Shown here piece by piece: positions 8,194 to 18,326 of a DNA stretch of 38,094 bases; position 1 is the stretch's first letter; the number at the start of each line of letters is the position of its first letter. This DNA comes from Acidobacteriaceae bacterium (GTDB taxonomy: Bacteria > Acidobacteriota > Terriglobia > Bryobacterales > Bryobacteraceae): positions 1 to 38,094 of the forward strand of contig JAFAMM010000025.1 in NCBI GenBank assembly GCA_019233375.1, read 5' to 3'. Under the pieces are notes generated by a model that saw only the letters and a list, made by a program, of their open reading frames with translations, searched no databases and was not told the origin of the DNA. The position numbers and the translations under genes were made by a program.

Positions 8194-8882
8194 ACACTCG
8201 CGCCATTCACTTCATAAATCAGCGCGGCGGCCCCGGTCGGCAGTTTCAGTTCTGTGCAAAACCGGAGCCAGCGATACCTTTCAGCCTCTTTGCGGAAAAC
8301 CGTCGCTGCTGCGGTCCCGTAGAACAGAAGTCTCAGGCTCCGCGGCCGTTGGCGCGCGCTTTCCGCAACTCTTCCTAGAACGGCGCTCATGATTGCGCCG
8401 CCAAACGGATTGAAGAAGAAGACCACCGATACCTCAGGCGGAATGTCATAGGCGTTCGCATTCGCGTTTACGATTTCAATATCGGAACAACGCAGACGAT
8501 TCCTGATCCTGGCGATATTTTCTTTCGCAATAGAGCACAACTCCGGCGAGATCTCCACACCAATAATCGATCGGAACGGATAAAAAGCGGCTAAACACAC
8601 AGCCCGGCCCATTCCGCACCCGAGATCGAGAAAGACGTCGTCAGGAGTGACGGTTATCGAATTCAAGATGACGCGAAAATCAGAGTAACTGACCGGCTGG
8701 TAATCCACGCTCTCCGGCAGATCAATCCCCAGTTCGCGGAGCGAGCGCCGATCAGATGATTCCAGACCCAGCTCGCGGTCCAGTTGCCTGTCGCGTAAAC
8801 GGTCCACGATCCAGGCGCGCGAATACCGCACACCGCGAACTCGAAACAGCAACTCGGAGAAGTGTTGTGCGAAGCGCGACAT
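8190..8882 (-). CDS. Class I SAM-dependent methyltransferase
   Basis: The 230-residue protein has a Rossmann methyltransferase core. Motif I is FLDLGCGMGRAVCLAA, followed by IIGVEISPELCSIAKENI (the acidic residue that binds the SAM ribose) and the post-II motif FFFNPFGG. The first 70 residues are charged, and SVDYQPVSYSDFRVIL precedes the core, an arrangement seen in DOT1-like and related bacterial methyltransferases. The substrate is not predictable; the location between an SDR and a sugar transferase suggests a glycan or lipid-linked substrate. The stop overlaps the GT2 start by four bases, and the SDR gene ends 27 bases upstream. Confidence 0.8.
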   Translation of the reverse strand: MSRFAQHFSELLFRVRGVRYSRAWIVDRLRDRQLDRELGLESSDRRSLRELGIDLPESVDYQPVSYSDFRVILNSITVTPDDVFLDLGCGMGRAVCLAAFYPFRSIIGVEISPELCSIAKENIARIRNRLRCSDIEIVNANANAYDIPPEVSVVFFFNPFGGAIMSAVLGRVAESARQRPRSLRLLFYGTAAATVFRKEAERYRWLRFCTELKLPTGAAALIYEVNGASV

Positions 8883-8909
8883 AGCGTCTCGCAGCCGGCG
8901 GTTAGGCCG

Positions 8910-9644
8910 TCAGCTGCTCATGTACCAGCCGCCGTTCACATTGATGGTCTGGCCCGTGATGTATCCGTTGCATGCCAGCATGACTGCCACCTGCGCAACC
9001 TCCTCGGGCGTACCGAAGCGCCCGACGGGAATCCTGTCGGGTTTCGCATTGAGATTGCTCACCACCATATCGCTTTGTATCAGCGCCGGGGCAATCGCAT
9101 TGGCCGTAATCCCTTCCTTCACCAGCAATGCGGCATAAGAATGGGTGATCCCGATCATTCCGGCTTTTGATGCGGCATAGTGCGGGCCCACCACGCCGCC
9201 CAACTGTGCCGCTATCGAGGAGAGGTTAATGATGCGCCCGAATCGTGCCGCGCGCATGGCCGGCAACACTCGTTGCGTGACCAGGAACACCGACTTGAGG
9301 TTCACTCTGATGATCTCGTCCCAATCGCTCTCACTGATCTCCTGAATCGGCTGTACGCAAGCGATTCCCGCATTATTGACAAGGATCAAAGGCGCTCCCA
9401 GCGTGTCTTCCACGCTCGAAACCAAGCGGTCGACTTGATTAGCGTCCGAAACATCTGCCTGCACCACCATCGCGCACCGTCCGGCGGCCGTCACCAGCGT
9501 TCTGACCTCCTCGGCCTGTTTCGCCGCGTGCCGGTAGTTGATCGCGATATCCGCGCCTGCCTCCGCGAGCCTGATCGCAATTGCCCGCCCCAAACCGCGG
9601 CTCGCTCCCGTCACGAGAGCGACTTTTCCGTCCAGCATCCGCAT
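8910..9644 (-). CDS. Short-chain dehydrogenase/reductase, FabG-like
   Basis: This is a 244-residue classical SDR. The cofactor motif TGASRGLG spans 12-19, NNAG 90-93, the catalytic serine lies in NLSSIA, and YAASK gives Y156 and K160. The end, GYITGQTINVNGGWYMSS, is typical of FabG-type 3-oxoacyl-ACP reductases. The motifs fit NAD(P)-dependent reduction of a ketone, but FabG-like SDRs also act on sugars and polyketides, and the neighbouring glycan genes leave that open. The first codon could be M1 or M3 (MLDGKVALVTG). It starts 12 bases after the purA stop, so it is probably cotranscribed with purA. Confidence 0.85.
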   Translation of the reverse strand: MRMLDGKVALVTGASRGLGRAIAIRLAEAGADIAINYRHAAKQAEEVRTLVTAAGRCAMVVQADVSDANQVDRLVSSVEDTLGAPLILVNNAGIACVQPIQEISESDWDEIIRVNLKSVFLVTQRVLPAMRAARFGRIINLSSIAAQLGGVVGPHYAASKAGMIGITHSYAALLVKEGITANAIAPALIQSDMVVSNLNAKPDRIPVGRFGTPEEVAQVAVMLACNGYITGQTINVNGGWYMSS

Positions 9645-9656
9645 GAGTGAAGAAGC

Positions 9657-10964
<1,308 letters not shown>

Positions 10965-11046
10965 TTACGCTAAACTCCAAAACGTCCGATTGTACCGCAG
11001 ACGGCAAAAGTACATTGAAATCATTAACTTGTACGCCTTCGTAGGC

Positions 11047-11553
11047 ATGCCTGCCATAGCTGCCTGTGGTACCCTTGACACAATGCAGATGTGTGGCGTC
11101 TACCAGGCGCTGGGTCCGGAAGTTTTTCACGAACTGGTGCGCGGCGTTTCTATTGGCAAATTGAAAACGTACCAGGTTTATGAGCGGTTTAAACTACGTG
11201 CGCGCCTTGCCAAGCTTAACTCCGAGGCATTGCGCAAAGCCGAACCGCGGTTCTGGGCCCGCATCGAAGCCGGCGAAGAAGACTTCGCCACTGACCTGTC
11301 CCAAGTCTTCCTGCTCTCGCATCTGGACATGATCGTCGATGTGTTGAACTTCCTGGGAATCCCGAACGAGCAGGGGTTCTTCGATAAGGACCTCAAGCCT
11401 GAAGAGCACCTCACCGAAGGTTGGCAGCAGCGCGTCTTTGACCAGTTTTCGACGAAGTATCCTCGCGAGATCCTGTTGTTTTATGTCAATCATTTGGACT
11501 GGGAGCTGAATAAGACGGACCAAGTCTTTGTGCCGGCTCCATCGCATGCCTGA
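11047..11553 (+). CDS. Conserved-looking hypothetical protein
   Basis: I do not recognise a named family. From the chosen ATG the protein has 168 residues and is rich in charged helices: VYQALGPEVFHELVRGVSIGK near the start, then arginine- and lysine-rich segments, then TEGWQQRVFDQFSTKYPREILLFYVNHLDWEL near the end. There are no membrane segments and no signal peptide. The start is uncertain: ATG at 11047, 11083 or 11089 are all in frame and none has a clear ribosome binding site; MCGVYQALG (11089) may be the true N-terminus. Its stop overlaps the start of the ankyrin gene, so the two are probably made together. Composition and frame usage look like a real gene. Confidence 0.7.
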   Translation: MPAIAACGTLDTMQMCGVYQALGPEVFHELVRGVSIGKLKTYQVYERFKLRARLAKLNSEALRKAEPRFWARIEAGEEDFATDLSQVFLLSHLDMIVDVLNFLGIPNEQGFFDKDLKPEEHLTEGWQQRVFDQFSTKYPREILLFYVNHLDWELNKTDQVFVPAPSHA

Positions 11554-12217
11554 CCTGAATCAGTTCCATGAGTCCGTAAGAAAGGGCAATCTCGAGGCGG
11601 TACGCGCGGCCCTGACGGAAAATCCTGCTCTGCTCGATCAGACGAATGATGCCGGCCAAAACGCCTTCGTTCTCGCAAAGTACTATCGCCAGGAGGCGGT
11701 TGCGAATGACCTTTTGGGCCGCCGGCCGAGACTGGACATCTTCGGTTCCTGTATAGCCGGCCGCACGGATGATGTTGTTGCGGAATTGGACCGCGATCCG
11801 GATCTGCTGAACGCGCACAGCCGCGATGGATGGACGCCGTTACATCTCGCGTCTTTTTTTGGCTGGCCCGAACTCGCGAATGTTCTAGTCGAGCGTGGCG
11901 CAAGTCTCGAAGCGCGCTCGACAAACCCGTCTAGCAACACCCCCCTGCATGCCGCCGCGGCAGGCGGGCAAAGTGCGGTGGTAAGGCTGCTGCTTGAGCA
12001 GGGCGCTGATGCTAACGCCCGCCAGGAGGCCGGTTGGACCGCGCTTCATTCCGCGGCCCAGGCAGGCAACCGAGCGATGGTGGAAGACCTTGTCGCGCAC
12101 GGAGCCGATGTGAACGCGCGCGCCGCTAACCATCAGTCACCGCTTGATCTGGCGCTCACCGGCGCCAAGCAGGAGATGGTTACCCTCCTCGAAGCGCTGG
12201 GGGCCAAGCTGCAGTAA
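11546..12217 (+). CDS. Ankyrin repeat protein
   Basis: A 223-residue protein made almost wholly of ankyrin repeats. Clear units include DGWTPLHLASFFGWPELANV, NTPLHAAAAGGQSAVVRLLL, GWTALHSAAQAGNRAMVEDL and a last degenerate unit (HQSPLDLALTGAKQEMVTLL); earlier units at about residues 5-60 are weaker. Ankyrin repeats bind other proteins; no catalytic domain, signal peptide or membrane segment is present. The ATG at 11546 overlaps the end of the upstream gene by 8 bases; a TTG six codons earlier is also in frame but less likely. The upstream hypothetical protein is the natural candidate partner. pheS follows after 34 bases. Confidence 0.9.
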   Translation: MPDLNQFHESVRKGNLEAVRAALTENPALLDQTNDAGQNAFVLAKYYRQEAVANDLLGRRPRLDIFGSCIAGRTDDVVAELDRDPDLLNAHSRDGWTPLHLASFFGWPELANVLVERGASLEARSTNPSSNTPLHAAAAGGQSAVVRLLLEQGADANARQEAGWTALHSAAQAGNRAMVEDLVAHGADVNARAANHQSPLDLALTGAKQEMVTLLEALGAKLQ

Positions 12218-12251
12218 CCGAGCGGCGCTTGAGCGGGCGAAAATCGCAACC

Positions 12252-13289
12252 ATGATTGCAGTAGAAATGATTAGTGAACAGCTCGAAGAATTAAGGCGGG
12301 CTGCCCTCGCCGCTTTCGCTTCATCCCTCTCAATGGAGGAGCTGGAGGAAGTTCGCGTTCAGGCTCTCGGTCGCAAAGGCACTCTCGCACAGATTAGCAA
12401 GGATTTTGGCAAGCTTGCGCCTGGCGAGCGCGCCGCTGTCGGCAAGCTCCTGAACTCTGTCAAGCAGGATCTCGAATCCGAGTACGAAACGAAAAAACAC
12501 CGCTTTGCGGAGTCTGAGCTGGCCGCCCGTCTCGCCGGCGAGTGGATTGACGTCACTCTGCCCAGCTCAGGCGTCAGGCCCGGAAGCCTGCATCCCGTCA
12601 CACAACTGCAAAACGAAATCGAGGACCTGTTCACGTCACTTGGCTTCGCCGTGCTCTACGGTCCCGAGGTCGAAACCGAAGAGCACAACTTCGACGCACT
12701 CAACATTCCGCCCGCCCATCCGGCGCGCGACATGCAAGACACGTTTTGGCTTTCAGACGGCCACCTCCTGCGTACCCATACCTCGCCCGTCCAGGTGCGC
12801 GGTATGCGTCTTCTCGGGCCGCCGCTGCGCTTGATCGCCCCCGGACGCGCGTTCCGCAACGAAGAAGTCGACGCTTCGCACGAACATACGTTCTATCAGC
12901 TCGAAGGCATGATGGTCGATCGCGACGTCTCGGTGGCGAACCTCATCTACTTCATGAAAACGCTGCTGAGCGGCATCTTTCATCGCGAGGTGACCGTCCG
13001 GCTTCGTCCGGGCTACTTCCCGTTCGTCGAACCCGGCTTCGAACTCGACATACGGTGCGTCATCTGCGATGGCGCGGGCTGTCCGGTTTGCAAGCAGAGC
13101 GGATGGGTGGAGCTGTTGCCGTGCGGGCTGGTGCATCCCAACGTGCTTCGTCTTAGCGGTATTGATCCGGAACAGTGGGGCGGCTTCGCCTTCGGACTCG
13201 GCCTCACACGGCTTGCCATGATGCGCTACGGCATCGACGATATCCGTCACCTGCAGGGCGGAGATCTCCGCTTCCTGAACCAGTTTTGA
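12252..13289 (+). CDS. pheS: Phenylalanyl-tRNA synthetase alpha subunit
   Basis: The 345-residue protein is PheS. The N-terminal coiled-coil region is followed by the class II synthetase core: FDALNIPPAHPARDMQDTFW, LLRTHTSPVQVR (motif 2 region), GRAFRNEEVDASHEHTFYQLEG and the motif 3 GFGLGLTRL-like GFAFGLGLTRLAMMRYGIDDIRHL segment near the end. With PheT it forms the alpha2-beta2 enzyme that charges tRNA-Phe. I chose ATG 12252; ATG 12267 (MISEQLEELRRAAL) is a close alternative and the frame is open upstream to 12144 inside the ankyrin gene. No PheS leader peptide or T-box element is visible upstream. Confidence 0.96.
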   Translation: MIAVEMISEQLEELRRAALAAFASSLSMEELEEVRVQALGRKGTLAQISKDFGKLAPGERAAVGKLLNSVKQDLESEYETKKHRFAESELAARLAGEWIDVTLPSSGVRPGSLHPVTQLQNEIEDLFTSLGFAVLYGPEVETEEHNFDALNIPPAHPARDMQDTFWLSDGHLLRTHTSPVQVRGMRLLGPPLRLIAPGRAFRNEEVDASHEHTFYQLEGMMVDRDVSVANLIYFMKTLLSGIFHREVTVRLRPGYFPFVEPGFELDIRCVICDGAGCPVCKQSGWVELLPCGLVHPNVLRLSGIDPEQWGGFAFGLGLTRLAMMRYGIDDIRHLQGGDLRFLNQF

Positions 13290-13311
13290 GAACTGAACTC
13301 GAAGAACGAAC

Positions 13312-15669
13312 GTGAAGTTTTCCTATCAATGGCTGTCTGAACTCGTACCTGGCTTGGATACTGAGCCTGCCGAACTGCAACGCCTCATCACGATGAAGAC
13401 CGCGGAGTGCGAGGGCATCGAGAGCGCCGGCGCTCATTTTGCCCGTGTTGTCGCCGCTCGAGTGGTAAGCGTCTCCCTGATTGATGGCACGCGAAATAAA
13501 GCCGTCGTAATCGACACCGGAAATGGCCGCCAGGCAACCGTCGTTTGCGCTGCTGGAAACGTTCGTCCCGGCATGCTCGCGCCCTGGGTACCGCCCGGCA
13601 CGGCGCTCGGCGATAAGAATATCGGGGCTGTCGTCATTGATGGCGTCGAGAGCGAAGGCATGCTTGCCAGTGCGGCCGAATTGGGCATCAATCGCGATCA
13701 CTCCGGAATTGCCGAACTCGAAGGACTGCAAGCCGGCGAGAAACTTCCGCAGCTCGCGCCCGATTGGATCATCGACATCGATAACAAGAGCTTGACCCAT
13801 CGCCCGGATCTCTGGGGCCATTACGGCATGGCGCGCGAAGTAGCCGCTATCACGGGCGGCCGGCTGCGCGATCCAGTTCAACTGTCTGCTCTGCCTTCCG
13901 GCGCGCCGGCCATCCAAGTACAAATCGCGGATCACGCCCTCTGTCCGCGTTACAGCGCGCTCGTCTTTGAAAACGTTCGCGTAGGGCCATCTCCGCTGTG
14001 GCTGCAAGCCCGGCTGGAACGCATCGGCCTGAACGCTATCAGCAACATCGTCGATGTCACGAATCTGATCCTGGCGGAATTGCCACAACCGATGCACGCC
14101 TTCGATGCGGATAAGCTTGCGGGCGGCATCATTTATGTCCGCCGGGCGCTGGCTGGCGAAAAACTCCTCGCGCTGAACGGCGAAACCTACTCGCTGGTGC
14201 CGGACGACCTGGTCATCGCCGATGCCAACGGGCCTGTCGCGCTAGCCGGCGTCATCGGAGGCGCCGCGTCCGCTATTTCCGAGACCACCACTCGCATCGT
14301 TCTCGAAAGCGCAAATTTCCAGGCAACCAGCGTCCGCCTGACCTCCGCGCGCCACAAACTCCGCACCGATGCCTCAATGCGGTTCGAAAAATCGCTCGAT
14401 GCCGAAAACACAGTGCGTGGTCTCGCACGTGCCGCCCGGGTCTTCGCTGAACTGTACCCGGGCATGCGCGTAACCGGCGGCGTCACCGACAATCGCGCTT
14501 CGCTTCCAGCCCCGAATCCCATTCTTCTACCGCTTCGCTTTGTTTGCCGCAAGCTCGGCAAAAGCGTCACCGAAGAACAGGTGGATCACATTCTCGAATC
14601 GCTTGGCTTCGGCGTTGCAGCGACGGAGCCGGGGCTTTTCACCGTCACGGTCCCTACCTGGCGGGCAACGAAAGACATCTCGCTCAAAGATGATCTGGTC
14701 GAGGAAATAGGCCGCATGACCGGCTACGGCGAGATTACGCCGGCGCCGCCGCTCGTTCCCTGCGTAGCGCCTCCCTCGAATCCGCTGCGACTGTATCTTC
14801 GCCAGGTCCGTTTTCAGCTCGCCGCGCAAGGGTTCACGGAGGTTTATAACTATTCCTTCGTGAACGAATTCGCGCTCAAGCGATTTCACTTCGACATCGC
14901 AACGCATATCGCTGTGCGAAATCCCATCGCGGCCGAACTCACCCACCTGCGCCGCAGTCTGCTCCCCGGCGTGTTCCAAAACATTGTTAGCAACGTCCGC
15001 CACTACTCGGAGTTCCGCATATTTGAGATCGGGAACGAAATTCACCCGGCGGCAGCCGGACTGCCTCGCGAACTGCTCAAAGCCGTGGCGGCGCTCTACA
15101 GCGCTCACGCCGACGAACGCGATTTCTTCGAACTCAAGCGCGTCCTCGAGTGTCTCTTCCCCGCTGCGCGCCTGTTTGAAACCGAAGCGCTACCCTACGA
15201 ACACCCCACGCGCACAGCGCGTATCGAGTGGCTCGGTACCGATCTGGGTCGCATCTTCGAACTGCATCCTTCCTTGCTGCAGGAACAAGGCATGCCCGGG
15301 CGGGCGATGCTCTTCGATGTAAACCTGCAGCTTGCGCAAGAGCTATCCGCCGCCCGCGTGTTTCGCTGTACGCCGTTGCGCAGATACCCGACCAGCGGCT
15401 TTGACCTTTCCGTGGTCGCCGATCTCGCGATTCCCGTGCAAGATCTCGAAGATCGCATCACGTCCCTTGCCGGTTCCGCTCTGGCCGGAATCGAATTCAT
15501 TCGCCAGTACGACGGGCCGCCCCTGCAAGGCCGGAAGAGCGTGTCGTATCACCTGGAAGTGGGCGCGGCGGATCATACGCTCACTGCTGATGAAGTGAGC
15601 GTCATCCGCAATCGCATCATCAACGGGATGCGCGATGCAGGATTCGAAATCCGCGGGCTGGACGCCTGA
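13312..15669 (+). CDS. pheT: Phenylalanyl-tRNA synthetase beta subunit
   Basis: The 785-residue protein starts with GTG and reads MKFSYQWLSELVPGL, the usual PheT opening. An EMAP/OB-like tRNA-binding domain follows (about 40-150, including VVCAAGNVRPGM and GVESEGMLAS), then the B3/B4 editing domain, the B5 domain and the degenerate synthetase core (RNPIAAELTHLRRSLLPG). The end (RRYPTSGFDLSVV to the C-terminus) is the ferredoxin-fold anticodon-binding domain. The length matches bacterial PheT. It begins 22 bases after pheS and forms an operon with it. It corrects Tyr mischarged to tRNA-Phe and supports binding of the tRNA. Confidence 0.96.
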   Translation: MKFSYQWLSELVPGLDTEPAELQRLITMKTAECEGIESAGAHFARVVAARVVSVSLIDGTRNKAVVIDTGNGRQATVVCAAGNVRPGMLAPWVPPGTALGDKNIGAVVIDGVESEGMLASAAELGINRDHSGIAELEGLQAGEKLPQLAPDWIIDIDNKSLTHRPDLWGHYGMAREVAAITGGRLRDPVQLSALPSGAPAIQVQIADHALCPRYSALVFENVRVGPSPLWLQARLERIGLNAISNIVDVTNLILAELPQPMHAFDADKLAGGIIYVRRALAGEKLLALNGETYSLVPDDLVIADANGPVALAGVIGGAASAISETTTRIVLESANFQATSVRLTSARHKLRTDASMRFEKSLDAENTVRGLARAARVFAELYPGMRVTGGVTDNRASLPAPNPILLPLRFVCRKLGKSVTEEQVDHILESLGFGVAATEPGLFTVTVPTWRATKDISLKDDLVEEIGRMTGYGEITPAPPLVPCVAPPSNPLRLYLRQVRFQLAAQGFTEVYNYSFVNEFALKRFHFDIATHIAVRNPIAAELTHLRRSLLPGVFQNIVSNVRHYSEFRIFEIGNEIHPAAAGLPRELLKAVAALYSAHADERDFFELKRVLECLFPAARLFETEALPYEHPTRTARIEWLGTDLGRIFELHPSLLQEQGMPGRAMLFDVNLQLAQELSAARVFRCTPLRRYPTSGFDLSVVADLAIPVQDLEDRITSLAGSALAGIEFIRQYDGPPLQGRKSVSYHLEVGAADHTLTADEVSVIRNRIINGMRDAGFEIRGLDA

Positions 15670-15678
15670 CGAGGTAGT

Positions 15679-16209
15679 TCAGCGGTCTAGAAACAGCCGC
15701 CGCACATCCTGCCAGTTGTCTACGCGCCGGAACGCCTGCTCATAGATGTTGTGTGGCGCAGTATATAGAATCCCTTCGCCACGAAAGTTTCGCAGATGGC
15801 GCACATTGTCATCAATCATGTAGTCGGCGGCGATGATGCTTTTGTCGCCGCAGAAAACAATGTTCTTTGTCGAGATGAACGGGAAATGCTGTTGCAGCCA
15901 GAAAAACTTCGCTGTAAAGGAACAGGGCACATCCATGGCTGCCGTCGTAATGAAGACTTCGTAGCGCTCGGTGAGTTCCTGAACCACGTCCTGGCTGCCT
16001 GGCATCACCGGAATGCCGGCGAAAAACTCTTCCTGCTCGAAGTACTCGCGCACACGCTCGCGGTGCGCAGCATCGATCACCTCGAAAACAAATCGGCCAT
16101 GAAAGTCTGTGGTCGTGAGACTCTGGCCGAATTCCTCGTTGTAACGCTGTAAGTAGTGCGCCATGGTGTCCGCCATGACCTCGTCCATGTCGATTGCGAC
16201 TCGCCGCAT
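15679..16209 (-). CDS. HAD-superfamily 5'(3')-deoxyribonucleotidase-like protein
   Basis: From the chosen ATG the protein has 176 residues. It opens RRVAIDMDEVMADT, the HAD motif I with nucleophile D7 and acid D9 typical of the NT5C deoxyribonucleotidase family. Motif II is the FITTAAMD segment, and DKSIIAADYMIDDN holds the motif III/IV acidic residues. Family members dephosphorylate deoxyribonucleoside monophosphates. ATG 16224 (MVQDRMRR) is an alternative start, and the frame stays open to 16266. I favour 16209 because family proteins start just before the AIDMDE motif. It lies downstream of glcD on the same strand, with about 70 bases between. Confidence 0.8.
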   Translation of the reverse strand: MRRVAIDMDEVMADTMAHYLQRYNEEFGQSLTTTDFHGRFVFEVIDAAHRERVREYFEQEEFFAGIPVMPGSQDVVQELTERYEVFITTAAMDVPCSFTAKFFWLQQHFPFISTKNIVFCGDKSIIAADYMIDDNVRHLRNFRGEGILYTAPHNIYEQAFRRVDNWQDVRRLFLDR

Positions 16210-16278
16210 TCTGTCTTGAACCATTGTCGAGCACGCTCGATTCCCGGCTCGCGCGAGCCAGCACACAGCGAGGTTGGA

Positions 16279-17703
16279 TCAAAAAACCTGCGCCGGTAAC
16301 TGCCGTATCTCCAGGCATCCTTTGCCCGTCGGCAGCACTTTGCCCGGGTTCAAGGCGCACTGGGGATCGAACAGCTTCTTGAAAGACGCGATCAATTCCA
16401 AGGTGTCGGCGGAGAATTGATGGCCCAGCAGCTCCATCTTCTCCATGCCGACACCGTGTTCGCCGGTGATCGATCCGCCTGCTTCAATGCAAAAATCGAG
16501 GATCTCCTCGCCAGCCTTCTGCGCGCGTTCCAGATCGCCGGACCTGCGCGGATCAAACGGAATGATCGGATGCATGTTTCCGTCGCCGGCATGGAACACG
16601 TTGCTGATCTCCAGACTATATTTCCGGCCTATCTCGCCAATGGCGCGCAACGTCGGCGCAATCTTCGTTCGCGGAACAACTCCGTCTTGCACGTAGTATG
16701 TCGGACTCACGCGCCCGATCGCTCCAAAAGCGTTCTTGCGGCCCTTCCACAGCAGATCGCGCTCTTCCGCAGTCTGTGCCACGCGAACATCCCGCGCTCC
16801 GCAGTCCCGGCATACGGCGCTGATCCGCCCGGCATCTTCCTCCACCGCTTCCTTTAGCCCTTCCACTTCAATCAGAAGAACCGCGGCTGCATCCAGCGGA
16901 TAGCCGGCGTGTGTGGCCGCTTCCACCATCCGCAGCATCGGGCCGTCCAGCATCTCGAGCGCAACCGGTACAATGCCGCGCGCCGTCAACTCGCCCACCG
17001 TATCGCCGGCCTCGTCGGTCGATCCATAAACGGCCAACAACGTCTGCACGCTCTCGCGCTGTTTCATCAGCCGCACGCCGATCTTTGTCACTAAAGCAAG
17101 CGTGCCTTCTGAGCCGGTCAATAACCCGAGCAGGTCATATCCCGGCTGATCCGGCGCCACGCCGCCGGCATGCACCACGGTTCCGTCGGGCAGCACCGCC
17201 TCCAGGCTCACCACGTGGTTCGCCGTCACTCCGTGCGCAAGCGTGTGCGGGCCTCCCGCGTTTTCCGCAACGTTTCCCCCCACCGTACACGCGCGCTGGC
17301 TGGACGGGTCCGGGGCATAGAAATAGCCGAAGGGCGCCGCGGCCAGGCTGATCTCCAGGTTCACGACTCCGGGCTGCACCAGTGCACGCTCGTTTTCGAT
17401 GTCTATTTCCAGGATCCGGTTCATGCGGGCGAACGAAATCATCATTCCGCCTGCTCGCGCAATTGCTCCCCCGCTGAGCCCGGTGCCCGCGCCGCGCCCG
17501 ACAATCGGCATGTGCTGCTCAGCGGCCAGCTTAACCAACGCAACCACTTGTTCAGTACTTCGAGGAAAGACGACGACCTCCGGAGGCGCTTTATCCACCC
17601 CGCCGTCGTATTCGTACAGCTTCAGATCACACGCCCGCGAGAGCACGGCGTTCCCGCCGAGCAGAGACTTGAGCTGCGTCAGAAACGAATCAGCAACAGC
17701 CAT
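16279..17703 (-). CDS. glcD: FAD-linked oxidase, glycolate oxidase subunit GlcD type
   Basis: The 474-residue protein is a PCMH-type FAD oxidase. VGRGAGTGLSGGA is the FAD diphosphate loop, CTVGGNVAENAGGPHTLAHG the second FAD contact, and VFHAGDGNMHP with GGSITGEHGVGMEK the C-terminal catalytic region of GlcD and D-lactate dehydrogenases. It oxidises a 2-hydroxy acid (glycolate or D-lactate). No GlcE or GlcF is in the window, so the substrate is uncertain. I chose the ATG at 17703 because it reads MAVADSFLTQLKSLLG, a normal GlcD start; the longer frame to 17769 runs into the upstream gene. It begins 13 bases after the TlpA-like gene stop. Confidence 0.88.
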   Translation of the reverse strand: MAVADSFLTQLKSLLGGNAVLSRACDLKLYEYDGGVDKAPPEVVVFPRSTEQVVALVKLAAEQHMPIVGRGAGTGLSGGAIARAGGMMISFARMNRILEIDIENERALVQPGVVNLEISLAAAPFGYFYAPDPSSQRACTVGGNVAENAGGPHTLAHGVTANHVVSLEAVLPDGTVVHAGGVAPDQPGYDLLGLLTGSEGTLALVTKIGVRLMKQRESVQTLLAVYGSTDEAGDTVGELTARGIVPVALEMLDGPMLRMVEAATHAGYPLDAAAVLLIEVEGLKEAVEEDAGRISAVCRDCGARDVRVAQTAEERDLLWKGRKNAFGAIGRVSPTYYVQDGVVPRTKIAPTLRAIGEIGRKYSLEISNVFHAGDGNMHPIIPFDPRRSGDLERAQKAGEEILDFCIEAGGSITGEHGVGMEKMELLGHQFSADTLELIASFKKLFDPQCALNPGKVLPTGKGCLEIRQLPAQVF

Positions 17704-17716
17704 GGTGCGCGGCCGC

Positions 17717-18226
17717 TCAAAGCACGCCCTGAATGTACTGCACCATATCGTCGCTGGTCCAGTCCTCACCCATGGCGAACTTACGCAGAATCCGGCCGTT
17801 TTTGATGACGTACGTCTCCGGAACCTGATACGTGCCGTACTCCGCGCTTAGGTCCGCCCGCGGATCTCGCGCGGTCTCGAACACTACCGGAATACGCTTG
17901 AGAAAATCGCGGTATTTCTGTGGATTCTTGTCGATGCTAACAGCCACAACCACGACGCCGTCTTTGGCGAATCTCTTCTGGAAGGCATTCAAAGAGGGAA
18001 TCTCCTGCACGCATGGCTGGCACCAGCTCGCCCAGAAATTCAGCACCAGCACCTTGCCCCCGAATTCGGCAGGTGTGATGCGATCGCCCTGATCCGTCGT
18101 AATCGAGAACTGGGGCGCATGGCTGCCCTCCTTAGCCGATGTGTCGCGCAGGCTAAAGACGATGACACCGAGAAACGCGGCTGTCAGAAGAGCCAGCAGG
18201 GAGCGCAAAATGTTGTTTGTATTCAC
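17717..18226 (-). CDS. TlpA-like membrane-anchored thioredoxin
   Basis: The protein has one N-terminal membrane anchor (ILRSLLALLTAAFLGVIVF) and a periplasmic thioredoxin fold. The active site is WASWCQPC with C69 and C72, followed by VPETYVI, the cis-proline loop. This is the TlpA/ResA family, which reduces disulfides of exported proteins, for example apocytochrome c or copper-centre proteins. I chose GTG 18226 because it places the anchor right at the N-terminus (MNTNNILRS); ATG 18253 or ATG 18283 would extend it by 9 or 19 residues. None has an obvious ribosome binding site. It leads a minus-strand unit with glcD and the HAD gene and is divergent from the pterin genes. Confidence 0.85.
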   Translation of the reverse strand: MNTNNILRSLLALLTAAFLGVIVFSLRDTSAKEGSHAPQFSITTDQGDRITPAEFGGKVLVLNFWASWCQPCVQEIPSLNAFQKRFAKDGVVVVAVSIDKNPQKYRDFLKRIPVVFETARDPRADLSAEYGTYQVPETYVIKNGRILRKFAMGEDWTSDDMVQYIQGVL

Positions 18227-18326
18227 GGCGAAACTACCGCCCGGGCTCCACATGCGCCGACGGCGCTGACGAGTACCGGACAATTATCAGTATCCAACGA
18301 AGGTCGCCCGGCATCCAACGGGTTGG

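Noticed and set aside
13204-14097. 297-residue minus-strand frame opposite pheS/pheT
   Set aside because: Both pheS and pheT are certain on the plus strand; the opposite frame is open only because of GC-rich codon bias.
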